Shown here: positions 25,258-34,122 of the stretch, in pieces
How the letters are laid out: every line of letters starts with the position of its first letter
How positions within the stretch are numbered: the first letter of the stretch is position 1
DNA from: Kitasatospora sp. SUK 42
GTDB lineage: Bacteria; Actinomycetota; Actinomycetes; Streptomycetales; Streptomycetaceae
Assembly (NCBI RefSeq): GCF_015776785.2
Contig: NZ_LFMD02000007.1
Location: 217,549-281,548 of the forward strand
Direction of reading: 5' to 3'
DNA length: 64,000 nucleotides
Translations under genes and position numbers: made by a program
The notes under the pieces: generated by a model
The model's database searches: none
What the model was told of the DNA's origin: nothing
Seen by the model: only the letters and a program-made list of their open reading frames with translations

Positions 25258-27593
25258 CCGCCGAACCCGCAGCGAACCCGCACCGCCGCGACCCGTACGC
25301 CGGCTTCCCCGGCACCGTCGGCCGCACCTTCCGCGATTCCGCCCCCGCCTGGCCGCAGCCCGTCCGCCCGCGCGAGGGCGCGCCGAACATCGTCGTCGTC
25401 CTGATCGACGACATGGGCTACAGCGACATCGGCCCGTTCGGCGCGGAGATCCCGACCCCGACCCTGGATCGCCTGGCCGCCACCGGCGTCAAGCTCGCCA
25501 ACTACCACACCATGCCGCTCTGCTCCCCCGCCCGGGCGGCCCTGCTCACCGGCCTCAACCCGCACCGGGTCGGCTACTCCTTCGTCGCCAACGCCGACCC
25601 GGGCTTCCCCGGCTACGGGATGGAGGTCGCCGGGGACATCCCCACCCTCGCCGAGCTCCTGCACGACGCCGGGTACGCCACCTACGCCGTCGGCAAGTGG
25701 CACCTCACCCGCGACTCCGCCTCCAACGCCGCCGACGACCGCGCCAACTGGCCGCTGCAGAAGGGCTTCGACCAGTACTACGGCGTCCTGGAGGGCCTGA
25801 CCAGCCTCTTCCACCCGCACCAACTCGTCCGCGACAACAGCCCGTTGGACATCGACGAGTTCCCCGACGGCTACTACTACACCGACGACATCACCGACCA
25901 GGCCATCAAGATGGTCAAGTCGCTGCGCGCCCACGACGACGACAAGCCGTTCTTCCTCTACCTCGCCCACAACGCCGTGCACGGCCCGCTCCAGGCCAAG
26001 CCCGAGGACCTCGCCCGCCACCGGGGCCGCTACGACGGCGGCTGGGACGACCTGCGCCGCACCCGCTTCGCCCGCCAGCTCGCCGCCGGCCACTTCCCGC
26101 CCGGCACCGAACTGCCCGAGCGCAACTCCGAGGCCGGGTACGAGGTCGGCCCGTGGGACGAACTCACCGACGTACAGAAGAAGTTGTACGCCCGCTACAT
26201 GGAGGTGTACGCGGCGATGGTCGACAACGTCGACCACAACCTCGGCCGACTCACCGACACCCTGGCCGCACTCGGGGAACTCGACAACACCATCATCGTG
26301 TTCACCAGCGACAACGGCGGCACCGGCGAGGGCGGCGCCGAGGGCACCCGCAGCTACTTCAGCCGCTTCGTCCACCATCCGAACCTGCCCGACGACTGGA
26401 ACCCGGACGTCCAGCGCGAGATCGACCTCATCGGAGGCCCGCAGAGCCTGGTCCACTACCCGCGCGGCTGGGGCATGGCCTCCAACACCCCCTTCCGCCT
26501 CTACAAGGGCCAGACCTACGCGGGCGGCGTACGCGTGCCCTTCGTGCTCTCCTGGCCGGCCGGCCTGCCACGCGCCGAGGGCGACGACGGCGTCCGCCCG
26601 CAGTACCAGTACGTCACCGACATCCTCCCCACCCTGCTCGAACTCGCCGGTGTCGAACGGCCCTCGGATCGACGCGAGCTGCCCGTCCAGGAGCTCGACG
26701 GCGTCAGCTTCGCCTCCGTCCTGCGCGACGGCGCCGCGCCCAGCACCCACCTCGCGCAGTACTGCGAGATGACCGGCAACCGCAGCTACTACCGCGACGG
26801 CTGGAAGCTGGTCACCCTGCACCGCCCCGGCACCCCGTACGACGACAGCGAGTGGGCGCTGTACGACCTGCGCACCGACCCCACCGAGATCCACGACGTC
26901 GCCGCCGAGAACCCGGGCCTGGTCAAGGAGTTGTCCGCCGAGTGGGAGGCCGCCGCCTGGCGCAACGGGGTCTTCCCGCTCGCCGACGGCAGCGGCGCCC
27001 TCGCCCTGCGCGGCCCCGGGGCCGAACGGCTGCGTCGCCCGGTCACCCTGCTGCCCGGCACCCCCGAGCTGGAGCGCTACCGCTCCTCCCGGCTGATCTC
27101 CTTCCGCTCCTTCACGATCGAGGTCGCCCTCGACCGGCACGGGAACGACGACCGGGGCGTCCTCGTCTCGCACGGCGACCAGGGCGGCGGCTACAGCCTC
27201 TACGTCGAGGACGGCCGACTGCGCCTCGCCTACAACCAGTACGGCGAACTGCTGGAGGCCGACGGCGGCCGGCTCCCGGCGGGCGCACGGCTGGTCACCC
27301 TGGAGGCGACGGCGGTGGCCGACCTCAAGTGGGAGTTCCGGCTACTGGTCGACGGCGTCGAGGGCGGCCGGCTCGGCCCCGTCCACCAGCTGATCGGCAT
27401 GGCGCCGTTCCAGGGCATCAGCGTCGGCATCGACCGCAAGTCCCCGGTCTCCTGGCCGGTGTACGAACGCCACCGCTCCTTCCGCTACACCGGCGCGCTG
27501 CACTCCGTCACCTACCGGCCCGGCGAGCCCGCGCCGTACGACCCGGAGACGGTCGCCCGGGCGCTGCGCGAGGCGGCGGCGGCCTTCGAGTAG
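25254..27593 (+). CDS. Arylsulfatase
   Basis: A 779-residue type I sulfatase. The metal Asp pair is in VVVLIDDMGYSDIG (Asp52, Asp53). The maturation motif CSPAR (Cys90) is converted to formylglycine, and GKWHL and FTSDNGG complete the site. The C-terminal 160 residues resemble the beta domain of long actinobacterial AtsA-type sulfatases. It hydrolyses sulfate esters to sulfate. No signal peptide is visible, so it is probably cytoplasmic and acts on imported esters. A formylglycine-generating enzyme is needed and is not in the window. Its ATG overlaps the ATPase stop. Confidence 0.93.
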   Translation: MTAEPAANPHRRDPYAGFPGTVGRTFRDSAPAWPQPVRPREGAPNIVVVLIDDMGYSDIGPFGAEIPTPTLDRLAATGVKLANYHTMPLCSPARAALLTGLNPHRVGYSFVANADPGFPGYGMEVAGDIPTLAELLHDAGYATYAVGKWHLTRDSASNAADDRANWPLQKGFDQYYGVLEGLTSLFHPHQLVRDNSPLDIDEFPDGYYYTDDITDQAIKMVKSLRAHDDDKPFFLYLAHNAVHGPLQAKPEDLARHRGRYDGGWDDLRRTRFARQLAAGHFPPGTELPERNSEAGYEVGPWDELTDVQKKLYARYMEVYAAMVDNVDHNLGRLTDTLAALGELDNTIIVFTSDNGGTGEGGAEGTRSYFSRFVHHPNLPDDWNPDVQREIDLIGGPQSLVHYPRGWGMASNTPFRLYKGQTYAGGVRVPFVLSWPAGLPRAEGDDGVRPQYQYVTDILPTLLELAGVERPSDRRELPVQELDGVSFASVLRDGAAPSTHLAQYCEMTGNRSYYRDGWKLVTLHRPGTPYDDSEWALYDLRTDPTEIHDVAAENPGLVKELSAEWEAAAWRNGVFPLADGSGALALRGPGAERLRRPVTLLPGTPELERYRSSRLISFRSFTIEVALDRHGNDDRGVLVSHGDQGGGYSLYVEDGRLRLAYNQYGELLEADGGRLPAGARLVTLEATAVADLKWEFRLLVDGVEGGRLGPVHQLIGMAPFQGISVGIDRKSPVSWPVYERHRSFRYTGALHSVTYRPGEPAPYDPETVARALREAAAAFE

Positions 27594-27600
27594 CGCGCGG

Positions 27601-27657
27601 GGCCCCGGCTCCGATCCCGGTCCCGGTTCCGGTTCCGGGAGATCACGGACCGGGGCC
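27601..27657 (+). terminator. Composite hairpin after the sulfatase operon
   Basis: GGCCCCGG (27601-27608) pairs with CCGGGGCC (27650-27657). Inside, TCCCGG (27621-27626) pairs with CCGGGA (27635-27640) around a short CCGGTT-like tandem repeat. It ends the operon 8 bases after the sulfatase stop. Confidence 0.45.
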
Positions 27658-27720
27658 GCCCACCCGGGTTAGGCTCGACCGGCGCGGCGCCCGCCCGCGC
27701 GGCCGACCGAGGGGGAACGC

Positions 27721-28374
27721 GTGATCGGGGACCTGCTGCCGGACGTCGTGGTGACCGAGGTCGCGTACGACGACCCGCCCGAGGCCCGGTTGGAGCCCGC
27801 CGAGGCGGCGGTCGTCGCCGGGGCCGTCGACAAGCGCCGCCGCGAGTTCACCACCGTCCGCCACTGCGCCCGCACCGCTCTCGCCCGCCTCGGGGTCCCC
27901 TACCGCCCGCTCGTCCCGGGCCTGCGCGGCGCGCCGAGCTGGCCGGACGGCGTGGTCGGCAGCCTCACCCACTGCGACGGCTTCCGGGCCGCCGCCGTCG
28001 CCCGGGCCGGCGACCTCGCCTCCGTCGGCATCGACGCCGAGCCCGCGCTGCCGCTGCCGGAGGGCGTCCTGGAGGTGGTCGCGCTGCCCGTCGAGCGGCA
28101 GCGGCTGGCCGCGCTGGCCGCCGCGCACCCGGGCACTCCGTGGGACCGCATCCTGTTCAGCGCCAAGGAGTCGGTGTACAAGGCCTGGTTCCCGCTCACC
28201 GGGCTGTGGCTGGACTTCGAGGAGGCCGAACTCGACCTCTCGCCCGACGGCACCTTCGCCGCCCGGCTGCTGGTCCCCGGACCGGAGGTGGGCGGCCGCC
28301 GGCTCAAGGGCTTCGACGGCCGCTGGGCGGTCCGCGACGGCCTGCTCGCCACCGCGATCGCCGTCTCCCCCTGA
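27721..28374 (+). CDS. 4'-phosphopantetheinyl transferase
   Basis: A 217-residue EntD/NpcA-type transferase. The Mg2+ and CoA motifs are visible as SVGIDAEP and FSAKESVYKAWFPLTG, with PSWPDGVVGSLTHCDGFRAA in the middle. It attaches the phosphopantetheine arm of CoA to the Ser of carrier proteins. It stands between the sulfatase and barstar genes, 32 kb from the PKS genes here, but enzymes of this type usually serve several clusters, so it may activate the acyl carrier proteins at the right end (inference). GTG start after GAGGGGGAAC. Confidence 0.92.
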   Translation: MIGDLLPDVVVTEVAYDDPPEARLEPAEAAVVAGAVDKRRREFTTVRHCARTALARLGVPYRPLVPGLRGAPSWPDGVVGSLTHCDGFRAAAVARAGDLASVGIDAEPALPLPEGVLEVVALPVERQRLAALAAAHPGTPWDRILFSAKESVYKAWFPLTGLWLDFEEAELDLSPDGTFAARLLVPGPEVGGRRLKGFDGRWAVRDGLLATAIAVSP

Positions 28375-28405
28375 CCGGACACCGCTGCGGCATATCCTCG
28401 GACCC

Positions 28406-28789
28406 GTGACGGTGACTTATGTGATCGACGGCAACGAGATCGACACCCTGGAGGACTTCTGGGACGTGGTCGGGCGGACGATCGGCGTCGACGGCTACTT
28501 CGGCCGCAACCTCGACGCCTTCGCCGACTGCCTGAGCGGCGGCTACGCGACGGCCGAGGACGACGACTACGTCATCGAGTGGCGCCACCACGAGGTCTCC
28601 CGGCGCAGGCTCGGGTACCCGGAGACCGTCCGGCAGCTGGAGCTGCGGCTCGCCCGCGCCCACCCCACCGGCCGCGCGCAGGTCGCCACCGAGCTGGCCG
28701 CCGCCCGGGCGGGCAGGGGGCCGACGGTCTTCGACTGGCTGGTCCGCATCATCGAGGAGCAGCGCCCGGGGGGCCTCCGGCTGGCGTAG
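28406..28789 (+). CDS. Barstar-family protein
   Basis: A 127-residue protein with the barstar fold pattern: VIDGNEIDTLEDFWDVVGRT, GYFGRNLDAFADCLSGGY and a C-terminal helix. Classic barstar inhibits barnase; no ribonuclease gene adjoins it, so it may be an orphan immunity protein or serve another role. TATCCT (28393-28398) lies eight bases before the GTG and there is no Shine-Dalgarno sequence, so the mRNA may be leaderless. Confidence 0.82.
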   Translation: MTVTYVIDGNEIDTLEDFWDVVGRTIGVDGYFGRNLDAFADCLSGGYATAEDDDYVIEWRHHEVSRRRLGYPETVRQLELRLARAHPTGRAQVATELAAARAGRGPTVFDWLVRIIEEQRPGGLRLA

Positions 28790-28840
28790 CGCGCCGAGCG
28801 GCTCGCACGGCGGCGGCGTCGGCGTCGTACGGCGTCGGCT

Positions 28841-28920
28841 TCACATGGCGTCCGCGTCACATGGCGTCCGCGTCACATGGCAGCGGCGTCACATGGCGTC
28901 GGCTTCACAAGACGTCCGAG
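28841..28920. repeat. Five 16-bp tandem copies containing a stop codon
   Basis: Units begin TCACATGGCG at 28841, 28857, 28873, 28889 and, diverged, 28905. The fifth unit contains the stop codon of the minus-strand deacetylase (28905-28907). The first two units are identical. The array fills most of the spacer between the barstar gene and the deacetylase. Confidence 0.88.
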
Positions 28921-29873
28921 AGCCGGACGAACCGCCGCCCCGCCGCCAACAGCCCCGGCACCGCCGCCACGACCCCGGGGGCGGTGCCGCCGCCCGGGTG
29001 GTTCATGTGGCAGATGACGATCGAACCCGGCGGCGCCGACGCCACCTCCTCCCGCACCTCGGCGGCGCTCATCGTCGCCCCGCCGTCCCCGTTGACGGTG
29101 AAGCCCGCGACGCGTTCGCCCAGGTCGGCGACCACCCTGGTGGCGATGTCGTCGTAGTGCGCGGTGCCGGAGCGGAAGAACCGGGGCGGACGCCCGAGCA
29201 GCCCGGTCAGCTTGTGGGCGTTGCCCACGACCTCGTCGTACACCTCGCCGACGCTGCCGGTGCCGGCGATGCCGTACGCGGAGCGCCCGGCGACGGAGAG
29301 CGGGCGGTGCACGGTGCCGTGGTTTCCTATCTCGAACAGCGGCTCGGCGGCGAGCTCGTCGAAGACGTCCGGGTTGGCGTCGATCCAGCGGGCGTTCAGG
29401 AAGAGCGTGGCCGGGACGTCGTGCGCGCGCAGGAAGTCGATCAGGTCGGCGTCGTAGCCGTTGCCGCCGGGGCCGCCGCAGGCGTCGAAGGTCAGTGCCG
29501 TGGCCCGCTCGCCCGCGGGCAGTCTGGTCGTCACCCCGGCGATCTCCATCCCCCATGCGCTCGGTGCCAGCCCCCTGTACCGGGCCACCACCTCGGCCCG
29601 GGTCGGCTCGGGGGGCGCCGTCGGGGTCTCGGCGGAGGGGGCGGCCGAGGGGGTGCCGGAGGGCTCCGTCGACGATATGCCGAACGGGCTGGCGGTGTCG
29701 GTGGCCGCAGGGCTGTCCGACGGCCCGGCGGGCGGGGATGCGGACGGGGATATGGAGGCGGATATCGGCGACGAGGTCACTCCGCTCCGCTCCGGGACCC
29801 GCCGGGACCCGCACCCCACCAGCGCGCCGCCCCCGGCCACCGCCACCAACAGCGCCCGACGACTCAGTGCCAC
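28905..29873 (-). CDS. Polysaccharide deacetylase-family lipoprotein
   Basis: A 322-residue exported protein. The signal has RR and a lipobox (ALVGC, Cys21), then a Ser/Pro/Thr-rich stalk (residues about 30-85) and a NodB-type domain. The first motif reads TFDACGG in place of TFDDG, a known variant class. The zinc motif NHGTVHRPLS is intact, and FRSGTAHYDD and GFTVNGDGG follow. It probably removes acetyl groups from a cell-wall or exopolysaccharide. GTG 29873 has GGAGG five bases upstream; ATG 29891 is an alternative. Confidence 0.85.
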   Translation of the reverse strand: MALSRRALLVAVAGGGALVGCGSRRVPERSGVTSSPISASISPSASPPAGPSDSPAATDTASPFGISSTEPSGTPSAAPSAETPTAPPEPTRAEVVARYRGLAPSAWGMEIAGVTTRLPAGERATALTFDACGGPGGNGYDADLIDFLRAHDVPATLFLNARWIDANPDVFDELAAEPLFEIGNHGTVHRPLSVAGRSAYGIAGTGSVGEVYDEVVGNAHKLTGLLGRPPRFFRSGTAHYDDIATRVVADLGERVAGFTVNGDGGATMSAAEVREEVASAPPGSIVICHMNHPGGGTAPGVVAAVPGLLAAGRRFVRLSDVL

Positions 29874-30096
29874 GCCCGCCTCCCGGTCCATCGCCTCGCC
29901 ATATCGGCGCATTAGTCGTATTAACGGACTACAGGACTATGAACCGACCGATTGTCACCCGCCGCAACTCGCCCGCAGCCCGTACCGGACCCCCTTTCAC
30001 CGACCCGCCCCACCCTCGTGGGGCCCCTCTCACCCCCGGTTCACCTCCCGGGGTACGCACGCGATCGGACCCGCCCGCCCGAGCCCGGAGGCCCCG

Positions 30097-31746
30097 ATGC
30101 CCGCCGACCCCGCACAGCCCCCGACACCCTCGCCATCCCCTGAGCCGGCCCACCCCGGTCAGCCCTCCCAGCCCACTGATCCCGCCCACCCCGGCCGCCG
30201 CGACCTGCTCCGCACCGGCCTGGCCACCGGTGCCGCCACCGCCCTCGGCCTCGCCGCCACCACCGGCTCGGCGGCCGCCGCCCCGGGCCCGAACCCCGGG
30301 AAGCCGGCGCCCGCCGACCGGACCCTCACCCTCACCGGCCACCTCCCCACCGGCGCCCCCGACTTCGTCCACCTCCCCTTCGAAGTCCCCGACGGCGTCC
30401 GCGAGATCGCCGTCTCCTACGGCTACGACAAGCCTCAGGTCCCGGCCGGCACCCCCGGCAACTCCTGCGACATCGGCATCTTCGACGCCCGCGGCACCGA
30501 CCTCGGCGGCCCCGGCTTCCGCGGCTGGTCCGGCGGCTTCCGCACCGAGTTCAGCCTCGCCCGCGACACCGCGACCCCCGGCTACCTCCCCGGCCCGATC
30601 GACCCGGGCACCTGGCACATCGTCCTCGGCCCGTACCAGGTCGCCCCGCAGGGCCTGGACTACCGGGTCCAGGTCACCCTCCGGTTCGGCGCACCCGGGC
30701 CCGAGTTCACCCCGCACTACCCGCCGGAGCGCGCCCGAGGCCGCGGCCGGGCCTGGTACCGCGGCGACTGCCACCTGCACACCGTCCACTCCGACGGGCG
30801 GCGCCTGCCCGAGGAGGTCGCGGCCGGAGCCCGCGAGGCCGGGCTGGACTTCATCGTCTCCACCGACCACAACACCAGTTCCTCGCACGCCGTCTGGGGC
30901 CCGCTGGCCGGCCCCGACCTGCTGATCATCCCCGGCGAGGAGATCACCACCCGCAACGGCCACTGGCTGGCCCTCGGCCTGGAGCCCGGCCAGTTCGTCG
31001 ACTGGCGCTACCGCTCCCGCGACGAGGAGTACCCGCGCTTCGCCCGCCAGGTCCACCGCTCCGGCGGCCTGGTGGTGCCCGCCCACCCGTACTGCCCGTA
31101 CGTCGCCTGCCAGTGGAAGTTCGGCTACGAGCAGGCCGACGCCGTCGAGGTGTGGAACGGGCCGTGGACGTACGACGACGAGTCGGCCGTGGACACCTGG
31201 GACTCCCGGCTCGCCGTCGCCCTGCGGGACGGCCGCTCCTGGCTGCCCGCCATGGGCAACAGCGACGCGCACAGCGTCCCGCAGGTGATCGGCTCCCCGC
31301 ACAACGTGGTCCTCGCCGAGGACCTCACCCGGGACGCGGTCCTCGACGGGCTGCGCGCCGGGCGCAGCTGGCTCGCCGAGTCCTCCGCCGTCCGGCTCGA
31401 CCTCACCGCCACCGGCCACGGCCGCCGGGCGGGCATCGGCGAGGAGCTGACCGTCCCGGCCGACGCCCCGGTGGACGTCCGGCTCACCGTCTCCGGCGTG
31501 CCCGGCGGCACCGTCCGGCTGATCACCGACGAGGGGCAGCTGCACCAGGAGTCGCTGCCCGCCGACGGCTCCGGCACCGTGGTCTGGCGCACCACCGCCT
31601 CGCTCGCCGCCTACGTCCGGGCCGAGGTGCGCCACCCCAGGGCGGACGGCACACCGGGCAAGGGCAACTCGATGGGTCCGGACCTGCCCTGGGGCCCGAT
31701 GGCGGCGCTCACCAACCCGATCGTGCTGCGCGCCGAGGAGCGCTGA
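30097..31746 (+). CDS. Secreted PHP-domain metallohydrolase (CehA/McbA type)
   Basis: A 549-residue protein with a Tat signal (GRRDLLRTGLATGAATALGL, ending GSAAAA near residue 62). An N-terminal beta domain is followed by a PHP domain with DCHLHTVHSDG (His226, His228), STDHNTSSSH, VPAHPYCP and MGNSDAHS, all metal ligands of the family. CehA/McbA-type enzymes hydrolyse phosphoesters or carbamates. CGGAGG lies five bases before ATG 30097. The gene stands alone; the substrate is unknown. Confidence 0.88.
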   Translation: MPADPAQPPTPSPSPEPAHPGQPSQPTDPAHPGRRDLLRTGLATGAATALGLAATTGSAAAAPGPNPGKPAPADRTLTLTGHLPTGAPDFVHLPFEVPDGVREIAVSYGYDKPQVPAGTPGNSCDIGIFDARGTDLGGPGFRGWSGGFRTEFSLARDTATPGYLPGPIDPGTWHIVLGPYQVAPQGLDYRVQVTLRFGAPGPEFTPHYPPERARGRGRAWYRGDCHLHTVHSDGRRLPEEVAAGAREAGLDFIVSTDHNTSSSHAVWGPLAGPDLLIIPGEEITTRNGHWLALGLEPGQFVDWRYRSRDEEYPRFARQVHRSGGLVVPAHPYCPYVACQWKFGYEQADAVEVWNGPWTYDDESAVDTWDSRLAVALRDGRSWLPAMGNSDAHSVPQVIGSPHNVVLAEDLTRDAVLDGLRAGRSWLAESSAVRLDLTATGHGRRAGIGEELTVPADAPVDVRLTVSGVPGGTVRLITDEGQLHQESLPADGSGTVVWRTTASLAAYVRAEVRHPRADGTPGKGNSMGPDLPWGPMAALTNPIVLRAEER

Positions 31747-31945
31747 CGGGCCGCGGCGACCCGCCCACGGACCGGGAGGGGGACGACTCGGACCACTCGT
31801 TTGGACTAGGTTGATCCCCGAAACGCATCAGTCGTAGGGACGAGGCGGTCGGCTGTCCGGTTCCGGGCCGACCGGCTCCTTCGCACTCCCACCGCCTCGC
31901 CCCGGCTACCCGTCCGTCCCCGGCCCCGCGAAGGGATCAGCAGCT

Positions 31946-32440
31946 GTGAACCGTACGACCGTAGGTGGGCCGGAGCTCGGGGGCGGCCGGGGCGCCGGGG
32001 GCGTCCTCGTCCTCGTCGACCCGACCGGGGCCGGAGACAGCCCGGTCGCGGGGCTGCTCGCACAGGAGCTGCACCCGAGCGTCCACCTGCGGACGGACGA
32101 CTTCCTGCGGGTCATCCGCAACGGCCACCTGCCGCCCCACCTCCCCGAGGCCGGGCGCCAGAACGCCACCGCCCTCGCGGCCACCGCCCAGGCCGCCTTC
32201 GCCTACGCCACCGGCGGCTACCAGGTCATCGTCGAGTGCCCCGACACGCCGTCCACCCTCGACACCTTCCGCCGCGAGAGCCGCACCACCGGCGCCTCCC
32301 TCCACTACGTCGTCCTGACCACCACCCCGCCCTCCCCCGCCGACCCGCACAGCCTCGACACCACCAGCCTCACGCCCGAAACCACCGCCAAGTCCGTCCT
32401 CACCGCCCTCGCCGCCCACACCCACCTCCTCGGCTGGTAG
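31946..32440 (+). CDS. P-loop kinase-like protein with a broken Walker A motif
   Basis: A 164-residue protein resembling small actinomycete AAA/zeta-toxin-like kinases: VLVLVDPTGAGDSPVAGLLA, VHLRTDDFLRVIRNGHLPPH, ATGGYQVIVECP and SLHYVVL. The Walker A box should read GxxGAGKST; here the Lys is Asp31 and the Thr is Pro33, and the segment after LHYVVL is shortened and Thr/Pro-rich. It therefore probably does not bind ATP normally. It may be a decaying gene or a pseudoenzyme. GTG start with only a weak ribosome site (GAAGGG, 12 bases away). Confidence 0.6.
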   Translation: MNRTTVGGPELGGGRGAGGVLVLVDPTGAGDSPVAGLLAQELHPSVHLRTDDFLRVIRNGHLPPHLPEAGRQNATALAATAQAAFAYATGGYQVIVECPDTPSTLDTFRRESRTTGASLHYVVLTTTPPSPADPHSLDTTSLTPETTAKSVLTALAAHTHLLGW

Positions 32441-32470
32441 GGCGGCGGGGCTGGGGCTCAGAGGGCCGCG

Positions 32471-32980
32471 CTACGCGCCGACGGTGCCGTCGATGGCTTC
32501 GCGGAGGAAGTCGGCGTGGCCGTTGTGGCGGGCGTACTCGTGGATGAGGTGGAGCATCACCAGGCGGAGGGAGACATCGGCGTTCCAGCGGGGCTGGTGG
32601 CCGGTGATGTCGAGGGTGGGGGCCGCGAGTTCGATGCGGCGGGAGTGCTCGACCTCGGCCTGCCAGACGGCGAAGGCCTCGGCTCGGGTGGCATCGGTGG
32701 CGTCGTAGGCGGCCTGGTAGTCGCCGGCCTCGGACCAGACCAGCGGGAGGTCCTCGCCGTTGATGACCCGGCGGAACCAGGTGCGCTCCACCTCGGCCAG
32801 GTGCCGGACCAGCCCGAGCAGGGTCAGGGTGGACGGCGGGCTGGCGCGACGGCGCAGCTGTTCGTCGGTGAGGCCCTCGCACTTCATGGCGAGGGTCGCC
32901 CGGTGGAAGTCCAGGAAGCCGCGCAGCATTTCGCGTTCGTCGCCGGTCAGCGACGGTACGGGGCGATTGTCGGTGTTCAC
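32471..32980 (-). CDS. DinB-family (DUF664) protein
   Basis: A 169-residue four-helix-bundle protein with the DinB/DUF664 pattern: DFHRATLAMKCEGLTDEQLR, HLAEVERTWFRRVINGED and MLHLIHEYARHNGHADFLRE. The His residues match the metal triad of DinB-fold thiol-dependent enzymes such as bacillithiol or mycothiol transferases. Function is unassigned. GTG start with AGGAG nine bases upstream. Confidence 0.85.
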   Translation of the reverse strand: MNTDNRPVPSLTGDEREMLRGFLDFHRATLAMKCEGLTDEQLRRRASPPSTLTLLGLVRHLAEVERTWFRRVINGEDLPLVWSEAGDYQAAYDATDATRAEAFAVWQAEVEHSRRIELAAPTLDITGHQPRWNADVSLRLVMLHLIHEYARHNGHADFLREAIDGTVGA

Positions 32981-33005
32981 GGGGCGTCACTCCTCGCGGT
33001 GGGCG

Positions 33006-33914
33006 TCAGGGGTTGGAGGGGCCGGGGGTGCGGGTGTCGGGGATGAGCTCCATCATGTCGGCGAGGCGGCCGGTCTCGCCCTGCGGCGGCGCCGCCAGTG
33101 CCGGGCCGCCGCCGAGGTTCGCGTAGCGGACGACGATCGCCTGGTCCGGTCCCTCCTTCTCGCCGTACGCACGGTAGCGGACGAGTTCCTGCCGGTCGTT
33201 CAGCCAGAGGTCGACGGTGAGGCTGCCGCTGCGCTGCAGGGCGTTCCGGAAGCCGGTGGTCCGATGGCCCGGCTCGTCCCCCTGGTCGAGGCCGGGGATC
33301 GTGGCCAGGACGGTCTTCGCCTCCTCGACCACGCGGTAGCGGGTGAGCCGTTCGCCGTCGACGGTCTCGACGGCGCCCGGGGAGGCGCCCGCCGTCCGCG
33401 CGGCGTCAAGCTGGGCGACGGGGTTCATCACCCGGGAGAGGAGGAGCATGACGGCGTTGCTCGGGGACGCCCGCCAGGGGACGTCGCCCACCTTGTACCA
33501 CCGCGGCCCGGGCGGGGCGGTCGCGGCCGTCGGCTCGGTGAGCCCCACGTAGGCCTCGGCCCCGACCACCCTGGTGCGCAGCCGGGTGTCCGGCGTGTCG
33601 GCGGTGTACTCGATCGCCGCGTCCGCTCCGCTCCAGGCGAGCCCGCCGGCGCCAGGGGCGAGGCCGTGCCCGGTCGGTGCGGCCAGGGTGAACGTGCCGT
33701 TCCCGGCCTTCCGCATCACCTCGGCCGCGGCCTTCAGCGCCTCCTCCGGGCCCTGCACCTCGGAGCTCCGCGTCTGCGCCGGCCCGCCCGCAGCAGTCCC
33801 GCCCGCAGGCGGCCCGTCAGCGGCCGTTCCGCCGCCGGTCGTTCCGCCGCCGCCCTGGCAGCCGACCAGCACCGCCGCCGCGATCGCCACGGCCACCACC
33901 CGCCCCGTTCGCAT
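33006..33914 (-). CDS. Secreted lipoprotein, LolA/LppX-like
   Basis: A 302-residue lipoprotein: signal peptide, lipobox VLVGC (Cys19), a Gly/Thr/Pro linker, then a mixed alpha/beta domain (EALKAAAEVMRKAGNGTFTL, YTADTPDTRLRTRVVGAEAY, VDLWLNDRQELVRYRAYGEK). The pattern is that of actinobacterial lipoproteins with the half-barrel LppX/LolA-like fold that bind lipids; this is a fold-level guess. ATG 33914 starts at the signal peptide; 75 in-frame residues upstream do not look coding. Confidence 0.78.
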   Translation of the reverse strand: MRTGRVVAVAIAAAVLVGCQGGGGTTGGGTAADGPPAGGTAAGGPAQTRSSEVQGPEEALKAAAEVMRKAGNGTFTLAAPTGHGLAPGAGGLAWSGADAAIEYTADTPDTRLRTRVVGAEAYVGLTEPTAATAPPGPRWYKVGDVPWRASPSNAVMLLLSRVMNPVAQLDAARTAGASPGAVETVDGERLTRYRVVEEAKTVLATIPGLDQGDEPGHRTTGFRNALQRSGSLTVDLWLNDRQELVRYRAYGEKEGPDQAIVVRYANLGGGPALAAPPQGETGRLADMMELIPDTRTPGPSNP

Positions 33915-34122
33915 GCCGCCCGCACCCTCTCGACCTTGATCACCGTTGGATTCCCGGCGGACTGTAGCGAACGCGCCGCGCGGCCCGGTAGCGCTTTTCC
34001 CGGGCCGCGCCGGCCACCGATCGCCGGCCGTCACGTAACGTGTTCGCACCAGCACAGGTTTGGGTACGTACCCCGGCGCGCCCGAACGCCGGACGCCAAT
34101 CGAGCAGGAGACCCCGCGGCCC

